This document shows, piece by piece, positions 35,080 through 41,497 of a stretch of DNA of 64,000 bases. Source of the DNA: Flavobacterium tyrosinilyticum (GTDB taxonomy: Bacteria > Bacteroidota > Bacteroidia > Flavobacteriales > Flavobacteriaceae). Where the stretch lies: NCBI RefSeq assembly GCF_023656565.1, contig NZ_JAMOKG010000003.1:1054001-1118000 (forward strand). Reading direction: 5' to 3'. The notes under the pieces were generated by a model. The model saw only the letters and a list, made by a program, of their open reading frames with translations. It was not told the DNA's origin and did no database searches. The stretch's first letter is position 1; the number at the start of each line of letters is the position of its first letter. Made by a program: the position numbers and the translations under genes.

Positions 35080-35173
35080 ATCACGTATAAGTACTCATTT
35101 TCAAAAACTTAATTCTAACTAGATTTATCGATACCAAATACGCTCTTAAACCTAACTAAATACCCCATCGCCT

Positions 35174-35587
35174 ATGCAAAAAAACTACCTCATCTTACTT
35201 TTATTATTTGCGTTTTATTCCTGCCAAAAGGCTAGTGCTCCGCCTCCATTACCGCAAGTAAATTCAATTTACAAAAGCGCTATTAGCGCTGACGACCGCA
35301 AAACTATTACGGCAGAAGAGGCCAAAACATATCATGTAAATCCTGTCTATAAATACGAATACAGAACTGGGCATCCCGGACATTACAAGTACAACTATCA
35401 TGTAAAGGGAATAAACATACTAGGCGATTCGGTTTTTGGAAACATTAATACAGAAGGAAAATACGGTGCGGGAATTTTAATAACAGATAGTGTTCCAGAA
35501 TTGGAAATTAATACCGAATGGGTTTCTCACGGAAAACTAAAAGCTATTGATAAAAAAGGAAACGAATATAATCTAGTTGTCAAATAA
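35174..35587 (+). CDS. hypothetical lipoprotein
   Basis: A 137-residue lipoprotein with a clear signal and lipobox (FYSC followed by QKASAPPPLP). The mature part has the segment RTGHPGHYKYNYHVKG and looks beta-rich. I know of no function. The gene is closely followed by a small secreted-protein gene. Confidence 0.75.
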   Translation: MQKNYLILLLLFAFYSCQKASAPPPLPQVNSIYKSAISADDRKTITAEEAKTYHVNPVYKYEYRTGHPGHYKYNYHVKGINILGDSVFGNINTEGKYGAGILITDSVPELEINTEWVSHGKLKAIDKKGNEYNLVVK

Positions 35588-35597
35588 AAACAAACTA

Positions 35598-35807
35598 ATG
35601 AAATACACTTTACTCTTATTTTTTATTTTTTGCACTTCTTTTCATCCTGTAGAAGACAACGTTTTTATCTGCGGACCTACTGGGGCTAAAAAATATTATT
35701 ATAATGAAAATTGTCGTGGCTTAAGCTCTTGTAGTCACGGTACGGTAAAAACTTCTCTCAAACAGGCTAAAGGTTTAGGCTTGACACTTTGCGGATGGGA
35801 AGATTAA
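35598..35807 (+). CDS. small secreted protein with CGPTGAKKYYYNENCRGL motif
   Basis: The ATG at 35598 starts a clean signal peptide (MKYTLLLFFIFCTSF); an earlier in-frame codon would overlap the preceding gene. The 69-residue product carries a small module, CGPTGAKKYYYNENCRGLSS...HGTVK...A..LGLTLCGWED, with four cysteines, common in Bacteroidota secreted proteins and reminiscent of Ada-like or excalibur metal-binding modules. Function unknown. Confidence 0.8.
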   Translation: MKYTLLLFFIFCTSFHPVEDNVFICGPTGAKKYYYNENCRGLSSCSHGTVKTSLKQAKGLGLTLCGWED

Positions 35808-35900
35808 AGATCTTCCCATTTTAATATTTAATCATTTGATAATAATGGCTTTACAATAATTTCACATTAGTTTTTTTAATTTGATATAAAACTAATCGTC

Positions 35901-35984
35901 ATGAAATTATTCAATCTAAATTTTCTAGTTTCTTTCAAAGAATGGCTTTTCTTAAGAGCTATGCAATCTTCTTTCCTACATTAA
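35901..35984 (+). CDS. possible 27-residue peptide
   Basis: The short frame starts MKLFNLNFLVSFKEW and ends in SSFLH. It lies in the 211-bp gap before the glucosidase gene. There is no homology argument, so it is listed only as a candidate small ORF. Confidence 0.15.
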   Translation: MKLFNLNFLVSFKEWLFLRAMQSSFLH

Positions 35985-36018
35985 TAAATAGTTTATAAAT
36001 AAAGGAAAGTACGATTGA

Positions 36019-37371
36019 ATGAATAAAATTGAAAGCTCATTTCTGAACAAAAACCAATTTGGTAAAGATTTCTTGTGGGGTGTATCAACTGCCGCTTTCC
36101 AAATTGAAGGTGCGCATGATTCTGACGGAAAAGGTTCTTCTATCTGGGATGTTTTTACTTCTCAAAAAGGGAAAATTAAAAACGGTCATCATGCCATAAC
36201 TGCTTGCGATTTCTACAACAATTATCAGGACGATATTGGTCTCATTAAGGAATTGAATATTCCTAATTTTAGATTTTCTATCAGCTGGCCGAGAATTATG
36301 CCTACAGGCGTTCATCCTATTAATCAAGCAGGAATCGATTATTACAACAAAATAATAGATTCGCTTCTAGCTTCTGGAATCGAACCTTGGATAACACTTT
36401 ATCATTGGGATTTACCACACGATCTAGAAGTAAAAGGAGGTTGGACAAACCGAGAGTCTGTTTCTTGGTTTAAAGATTATGTTGAAGTCTGCGTACAGTA
36501 TTTTGGCGATCGTGTAAAAAATTGGATGGTAATCAATGAACCTTCTGTCTTTACAGGCGCAGGTTATTTTTTAGGCATTCACGCACCAGGCAAAAAAGGA
36601 ATTTCGAATTACCTAAAAGCCATGCATCATGTTACGCTTGCAACTGCTGCTGGAGCCAAAATAATTCGAGAACGAATTTCGAATGCGAATATCGGAACCA
36701 CTTTTTCGTGCACGCATATTGAACCTGCCACAGAAAGCCCAAAAGATGTTGAAGCCGCAAAACGTGTCGATACTTTATTAAACCGAACTTTTATAGAACC
36801 CATTTTAGGATTAGGTTATCCGCAGAAAGATCTTCCGGTTCTTAAAAAACTCAATAATTACATTTTAGAAGACGATTTAAACAATCTCGATTTCGATTTC
36901 GATTTCATTGGTTTGCAATGTTATACTCGTGAAGTGGTAAAATCGTCCATGTTGATTCCGTATATCGGTGCCGAATTAGTAAGTGCCGAAAAGCGAAATG
37001 TAATTGCTACCGATATGGGCTGGGAAGTTTATCCGCCAGCAATGTATCATATTCTCAAAAAGTTTAATGAATATGACGGAATCAGAAAAATCATTGTAAC
37101 TGAAAACGGCGCTGCTTTTCCTGACACCGTTCAGAACGGAAAAGTACACGATATAAAACGAACTCATTTTATTCAGGACAATTTAGAACAGATTTTAAAA
37201 GCAAAACAAGACGGCTTAAATGTCGATGGCTATTTTGTCTGGACTCTAACCGATAATTTTGAATGGGCAGAAGGATATAATGCCCGATTCGGATTAATTC
37301 ACGTTGATTTTGAGACGCAAAAAAGAACAATAAAAAACTCTGGATTGTGGTTTAAGGATTTTTTATCTTGA
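36019..37371 (+). CDS. family GH1 beta-glucosidase
   Basis: The 450-residue enzyme has the GH1 layout: N-terminal FLWGVSTAAFQIEGA, acid/base glutamate E174 in MVINEPS, and nucleophile E362 in IVTENGA. The C-terminal VDGYFVWTLTDNFEWAEGY segment forms the glycone site. There is no signal peptide, so it acts in the cytoplasm on imported beta-glucosides. No other sugar genes are adjacent. Its upstream sequence contains GGAAAGTACGATT, also found before kinase 1. Confidence 0.95.
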   Translation: MNKIESSFLNKNQFGKDFLWGVSTAAFQIEGAHDSDGKGSSIWDVFTSQKGKIKNGHHAITACDFYNNYQDDIGLIKELNIPNFRFSISWPRIMPTGVHPINQAGIDYYNKIIDSLLASGIEPWITLYHWDLPHDLEVKGGWTNRESVSWFKDYVEVCVQYFGDRVKNWMVINEPSVFTGAGYFLGIHAPGKKGISNYLKAMHHVTLATAAGAKIIRERISNANIGTTFSCTHIEPATESPKDVEAAKRVDTLLNRTFIEPILGLGYPQKDLPVLKKLNNYILEDDLNNLDFDFDFIGLQCYTREVVKSSMLIPYIGAELVSAEKRNVIATDMGWEVYPPAMYHILKKFNEYDGIRKIIVTENGAAFPDTVQNGKVHDIKRTHFIQDNLEQILKAKQDGLNVDGYFVWTLTDNFEWAEGYNARFGLIHVDFETQKRTIKNSGLWFKDFLS

Positions 37372-37401
37372 TTTTTTTTAACCGCAAAGCACGCAAAGAA
37401 T

Positions 37402-37449
37402 AAACGCAAAGTTCGCAAAGCTATTTAAAGCTTTGCGAACTTTGTGTTT
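37402..37449. terminator. long perfect-type hairpin after the glucosidase gene
   Basis: Left arm AAACGCAAAGTTCGCAAAGC and its right complement (to 37449) pair over 21 bp with one mismatch. It is probably a bidirectional terminator and a member of the CGCAAAG dispersed repeats seen in flavobacteria. Confidence 0.75.
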
Positions 37450-37492
37450 ATCTATATGCTATTTGCTTTTAAAAAACTAGACCCATATAGTA

Positions 37493-37855
37493 TTAAGACT
37501 TATACTTATAATTCTGTTTTAAGATTCCAACATGGATTTTCCCATTAGGTTTTAAGTTAGTTATAATCCTGATAAATTTCTCCTCGGGATATTTTACATC
37601 AAAACTAAAGGTTGTATCTTTTACTTTAACTTGAAGCAAATGTTTTCCTTCGCCCGAAACTGACAGTCCGACTGTTTCGTAAGTTGGTAATGCTTCTGTA
37701 GCTTTTAAACTAATGTCTTGAACTTTTTCTTTATCTATATACACTTCTAGTTTTATATTGTCCAATTTCATATTGGTTGGCTGTTCAAATGAGACAACAT
37801 ATTTTTTACAGCTGACGGTGCATAAAACGATTAGGAGTAATAGAAGCTTTTTCAT
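37493..37855 (-). CDS. hypothetical lipoprotein
   Basis: A 120-residue lipoprotein with lipobox (CTVSC followed by KKYVV). The mature part has alternating beta-strand pattern (KLEVYIDKEKVQDISLKAT, HLLQVKVKDTTFSFDVKYP) and may be an immunoglobulin-like fold. No family is recognised. The gene stands alone, convergent with the glucosidase gene. Confidence 0.72.
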   Translation of the reverse strand: MKKLLLLLIVLCTVSCKKYVVSFEQPTNMKLDNIKLEVYIDKEKVQDISLKATEALPTYETVGLSVSGEGKHLLQVKVKDTTFSFDVKYPEEKFIRIITNLKPNGKIHVGILKQNYKYKS

Positions 37856-38219
37856 AAATGATGTTTTTGTAACTGATACTGGTAGATTCGAAATCTATTT
37901 TAATTTTATAAATATAGATAATTTTATTGCAATTCGGCTGCCCAAAAAAGCAACTTTTTCTGTCTTCTCAATGACCAATAAGTGGGTTTCAAATTATCGA
38001 AAAAAAACACGTTTTTTAGACAAAAAAAAGCGCTATTTCATTGATTTTTATTAGGTTTAACGGGATTTTTTTCTTATCTTTATAGTGTAAATAACAGTAA
38101 ATATATGCCGAAAAACGTACTTTTTAACTACCCAAATCACACCTCAAAAAATTATTCTTTTTATCGCTTCACGCATTTTATTTTTCAAAATGCAGTCAAA
38201 AATCGGTTAGAATTTATTT
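37856..38219. other. intergenic region without a recognised gene
   Basis: A 364-bp AT-rich stretch. A plus-strand TATCTTTATAG resembles a -7 element near 38085, but the following frame (from 38105) runs into the antisense of the next gene and looks unreal. I see nothing more. Confidence 0.35.
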
Positions 38220-38849
38220 CTACTCTTTTTTCTTCACCATGTTTATACACGCAGACGACACCAGTGCGACTGCACCAACTGCAACCATAATTATTTTTTC
38301 TGGTTGTATTTTCTGAACTATTTTTTTAGAAAATTCATCTGCTAAATCAAATAAAGAATTTCTCTTTTTAAGAACTTCTTTCGACTCTTCATGTTCATTT
38401 TCCACCAAAACCTTTTTCTCTATGCCATTATTTTCAATTTCAACCGTTACCTCTTTAACGACACTTTTCATTTGTTTCGCCTCTTCAATTCTACATTTTT
38501 CATTGAACTTTTTAAAAGGGCGCGGCTGAAAATCGACTATCACTGCGGCAAGATTTATCGCATCAATATTTGATGGATCTGTTTCCCCCTTAAAGAAAGT
38601 TTCAATAGGCCTAAACTTGTCTTTTTGATCTTTAAACTTATTCTTTTGAGTATGGTCAAAATCTAAGCACAATAAATTTCTAAAAACATTTAAATCGTCT
38701 TGGGTCGGATTATCTTCAAAAATAAGCCAACACAGATCGCGGAGTTTCCCGCGCGAAGGGCTGTACAGAAAATCAAAATATTCTCCCTCCTTTTCGATTT
38801 CATATTTAATTTTAATCGCCTTTTTATATGCTTCTAATGTATTATTCAT
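38220..38849 (-). CDS. membrane protein of the TPR-kinase module, paralogue B
   Basis: The ATG at 38849 is chosen by alignment with paralogue A (MNNTLEAYKKAIKIKYEIEK). An earlier TTG start would read a duplicated linker remnant. The 209-residue product has the same N-terminal domain as the 30421-31425 protein (LRDLC, VDFQPRPFKKF), a charged linker and a C-terminal membrane helix (IIMVAVGAVALVSSACINM) with almost no periplasmic tail. It points away from module 2. The loss of the periplasmic domain means it cannot sense in the same way as paralogue A. Confidence 0.7.
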   Translation of the reverse strand: MNNTLEAYKKAIKIKYEIEKEGEYFDFLYSPSRGKLRDLCWLIFEDNPTQDDLNVFRNLLCLDFDHTQKNKFKDQKDKFRPIETFFKGETDPSNIDAINLAAVIVDFQPRPFKKFNEKCRIEEAKQMKSVVKEVTVEIENNGIEKKVLVENEHEESKEVLKKRNSLFDLADEFSKKIVQKIQPEKIIMVAVGAVALVSSACINMVKKKE

Positions 38850-38945
38850 CTTGCCTTTTTTAGGAACTTGTTTAGACTCTTTAATTTCATTTTTCACCAA
38901 AACTTTCTTCTATGCCTTTATTTTCGACTTCTACTATTAAACTCT
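38850..38945 (-). pseudogene. remnant of a duplicated linker upstream of paralogue B
   Basis: Read in the gene direction, this stretch gives VEVENKGIEES and, in another frame, LVKNEIKESKQV. These match VEIENNGIEKK and LVENEHEESKEV inside paralogue B. The frames are broken by a small indel. It looks like the leftover of a tandem copy of the same gene. Confidence 0.55.
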
Positions 38946-39108
38946 ATCCAGCACTTTCAATTTTTGTTCCAATTCTATATTATTTATATATTTTTTTTAC
39001 TGTTCGCAACCAACTTTTGACGGACTTATTGCATCTATAATAATAGAGATTTGTTTAGAATTAAATAACAATTAATTTAAAAAAATAGGCCTTTCATTTT
39101 CTTTTATT

Positions 39109-39152
39109 GGGAATTCTCGGGAATCTCAGGAAAACGCAGGAATTCCGGGAAT
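39109..39152. repeat. 10-bp-phased GGAA direct repeats upstream of leader 2
   Basis: GGAA recurs at 39110, 39120, 39129, 39139 and 39148 (spacing 10, 9, 10, 9) within units such as GGGAATTCTC and GGGAATCTCA. The last unit lies 34 bp before the -7 element at 39182, the same distance as in module 1, although the repeat sequence differs. Confidence 0.65.
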
Positions 39153-39181
39153 CCCTTATCAACAGTGATCTAGAAGCGCCT

Positions 39182-39189
39182 TTACTTTG
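39182..39189 (+). promoter_or_regulatory. -7 promoter element of leader 2
   Basis: TTACTTTG followed by C is identical to the module 1 element. The predicted leader is about 220-230 nt. Confidence 0.55.
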
Positions 39190-39268
39190 CATCAGAAATT
39201 AGTTCAAGTTTTGTCTGCAGACTAAAACAAAAATATAAAACTAGTTCTAATTAACATTGTGGAAAACC

Positions 39269-39390
39269 GTAAGACCGAGTTTATTCGGGAAGTATAAATT
39301 ACGTCTTACAGGTCTACACGATCTACTTCCCCAAAAAAACAATTTTGGTATCGCAATTCCAAGATCTGGTTAAATCCAGACAGCCATACC
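39269..39390 (+). promoter_or_regulatory. leader RNA 2: predicted pseudoknot plus stem-loop
   Basis: The order is GTAAGAC (39269-39275), GGGAAGTA (39287-39294), GTCTTAC (39303-39309), TACTTCCC (39324-39331), an a-b-a'-b' pseudoknot. A stem-loop follows: GGTATCGC (39347-39354) with GCCATACC (39383-39390), one mismatch, enclosing TCTGG (39365-39369) with CCAGA (39376-39380). The inner stem uses different bases from leader 1 but still pairs, which supports a real RNA fold. Confidence 0.65.
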
Positions 39391-39417
39391 TATGTCTAAT
39401 TTCTAAATTAAATTAAA

Positions 39418-39600
39418 ATGAAAAAACTAATACTATTTATAGCTTTCACGCTATTGTTCACGATATTTTCTTGTACTCCTGATGAGTATGAGACTCAACC
39501 TAAAAAGAAAGTTGAAAAGAGTGCTAATCTATCTATTGGTGGTGATGGAGAAGATCCAGACGGACCTGGTGACGGTCCAAAAGGACCAGGAAAACCATAA
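39418..39600 (+). CDS. tiny lipoprotein with C-terminal PDGPGD motif, module 2
   Basis: The 60-residue product has a signal and lipobox (FSC followed by TPDEYE), a basic linker and a Gly/Pro-rich tail with DPDGPGDGPKGPG. It is a paralogue of the 31799 protein: both have the C-T-x-D-E-x-E start and the PDGPGD tail. It sits between leader RNA 2 and TPR kinase 2 (66 bp upstream of the kinase start). Role as candidate kinase ligand is inferred. Confidence 0.75.
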   Translation: MKKLILFIAFTLLFTIFSCTPDEYETQPKKKVEKSANLSIGGDGEDPDGPGDGPKGPGKP

Positions 39601-39648
39601 AATTGCTAATTATATATTTTTTAGTATCTAATTTATTATTGTTATTTT

Positions 39649-39688
39649 CGGGGAAAGTAAATTTATATGTTACGGTCCCCGTTTTTTT
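39649..39688 (+). promoter_or_regulatory. start-codon hairpin with T-tract, kinase 2
   Basis: CGGGGA (39649-39654) pairs with TCCCCG (39676-39681) and an inner GTAA pairs with TTAC, leaving the ATG (39667) in the loop. Seven T residues follow. It is the same structure as at kinases 1 and 3. Confidence 0.6.
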
Positions 39689-41376
39689 ATTTTATTATAA
39701 TTCTTTTTCTCTTTTCCTGCGAGGAAAAAAAGACTGTTTATTCTAATACGGAAACTTTACGACAAAAAGCCCTTGATTTACGAGAAAAGGCAGATGAAAA
39801 TTATATAAAACAAAATTTCAATACTGCTTTTTATGAGTTTAATAAATCGAAAGTTCTCTTTGAAAATTTAAAAGATAGTGCCAATATTTCATATATATTA
39901 ATTCAAATGGCTGCTATTCAACAAATCAACGGAGACTATTATGGCAGTAAAGAAACCGTTACAGAGGCATTACCTTATGCTAAAAAAAGTAAGGATTATA
40001 TTAGCTGTATAAATAATACATTAGGCATTGCAGATAAAGAACTTTCTCTTTACGACGATGCTATTTTTTACTATAAAGAATCTGTCAAAGATTCCAAAGA
40101 TCTTGAAGATAAACACATCCCATTAAGCAATATTGCGGCGGTTTATATCCATCAAAAAAAATATGATAAGGCAATTATCACTCTAGAGTTCATTTTAAAT
40201 CAGAAATTTTTAGAAAAGAAATCTAGGGCACGTTCTAAAGCCAGAACACAAGACAATTTAGGATATGCCTATTTTAAAAACGGATTGCATGAAAAGGGGC
40301 TTTACTTAATGATTGAAGGTCTAAAATTAAGAAATGAAATCAAAGATACTTATGGCAGCATTGAAAGTTATCTCCACCTTGCAGACTATTACTCTAAAAA
40401 AGATCTTCAAAAATCAGATGAAAATGCTCTCTTAGCTTACAAAATTTCTACAAAATTGAATAGTGTGGATGAAAGATTAGAAGCGCTTCAAATACTTGTT
40501 TCAAATGACCACAGCCCAAATACTAGTAAATACGTACAACGATATTTTACATTAAATGACAGCATTATTAAGGTTCGAAATAATTTTAAAAATAAATCTG
40601 CCAAAATTAAGTACGACTCCAAAAAAGAAAAAGACGAAAATGAAAAACTACGCTTAGAAAAAGCAGAAAATCAATTATCTCTTCAAAAGGCCAAATATCT
40701 TCGAATTGTATTTGTAATTGTATTTGTCTTTTTAGTCATTCTAATTGCAATTTTAATCCGCTATTATAAAAACAAAAACAAGGCTATCGAATTTAAAAGT
40801 TCGTACGATACAGAAACCAGAATTTCTAAAAAAATCCATGACGAATTGGCGAATGATGTGTTCCAAGTAATTGCTTTTGCAGAATCTCAGCCATTGGCTG
40901 TAGAAAACACCAAAGAGAATCTTCTCCAGAAATTGGATGACATTTATGGTCGCGTAAGAGGAATTTCAAAAGAAAATAATAAGATTGAAACGGGTAAAGA
41001 CTTTACCAAAAGCATAAAAGAAATGCTTTCTGCCTACAACACGGCTGAGAGAAACATCATTGCCACTAATTTAGAAAGTGTAAATTGGGAAGATGTAGAT
41101 GAGATAAAGAAAATCACCATTGGAAGAGTTTTACAGGAATTAATGGTGAACATGAAAAAGCATAGTAAAGCAAGTCTGGTTGTGATAAAATTTGATAGCG
41201 ATCAGAAATCAATCCTAATAAACTACACCGATAACGGAATTGGCTGTGAGAAAACAAAGATTTCTAAAAATGGACTTCAAAACATGGAGCACCGCATTCA
41301 GACCGTTAAAGGAACCATCGAATTTGAAACAGAACCCCAAAACGGTTTTAAAGCTAAAATAGCAATCCCTAAATAA
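39667..41376 (+). CDS. TPR-containing sensor histidine kinase 2
   Basis: The 569-residue protein has the same architecture as kinase 1: lipoprotein-like signal (MLRSPFF ... LFSCEEK), periplasmic TPRs, coiled-coil, membrane helix (about 337-358), H391 (KKIHDELANDVF) and HATPase (LMVNMKKHSKAS; GLQNMEHRI). Its C-terminal 275 residues or so differ from kinase 3 at only about four positions, whereas the TPR halves differ widely. No response regulator follows, so it may signal through the regulator at 33743. Confidence 0.9.
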   Translation: MLRSPFFYFIIILFLFSCEEKKTVYSNTETLRQKALDLREKADENYIKQNFNTAFYEFNKSKVLFENLKDSANISYILIQMAAIQQINGDYYGSKETVTEALPYAKKSKDYISCINNTLGIADKELSLYDDAIFYYKESVKDSKDLEDKHIPLSNIAAVYIHQKKYDKAIITLEFILNQKFLEKKSRARSKARTQDNLGYAYFKNGLHEKGLYLMIEGLKLRNEIKDTYGSIESYLHLADYYSKKDLQKSDENALLAYKISTKLNSVDERLEALQILVSNDHSPNTSKYVQRYFTLNDSIIKVRNNFKNKSAKIKYDSKKEKDENEKLRLEKAENQLSLQKAKYLRIVFVIVFVFLVILIAILIRYYKNKNKAIEFKSSYDTETRISKKIHDELANDVFQVIAFAESQPLAVENTKENLLQKLDDIYGRVRGISKENNKIETGKDFTKSIKEMLSAYNTAERNIIATNLESVNWEDVDEIKKITIGRVLQELMVNMKKHSKASLVVIKFDSDQKSILINYTDNGIGCEKTKISKNGLQNMEHRIQTVKGTIEFETEPQNGFKAKIAIPK

Positions 41377-41378
41377 AC

Positions 41379-41413
41379 AAAAGCCTTTCAGAAGATTTCT
41401 GAAAGGCTTTTTC
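41379..41413 (+). terminator. intrinsic terminator between kinases 2 and 3
   Basis: AAGCCTTTCAGAA pairs with TTTCTGAAAGGCTT around a 2-3 nt loop, followed by TTTC. It should end most kinase 2 transcripts, so kinase 3 may have its own promoter or depend on readthrough. Confidence 0.82.
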
Positions 41414-41456
41414 TTCAAAAAACAAACAATAAAATATATAATTAATTTACTATTTT

Positions 41457-41497
41457 CGGGGAAAGTAAATTTGCATGTTACGTTCCCCGTTTTTTTA
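41457..41497 (+). promoter_or_regulatory. start-codon hairpin with T-tract, kinase 3
   Basis: CGGGGAA (41457-41463) pairs with TTCCCCG (41483-41489) and GTAA with TTAC, with the ATG (41475) in the loop and a T-tract after. It is the strongest of the three copies. Confidence 0.62.

Noticed and set aside
38105..38290. Short plus-strand frame after a TATCTTTA-like promoter
   Set aside because: It runs into the antisense of paralogue B, with no homology, no signal peptide and odd composition.
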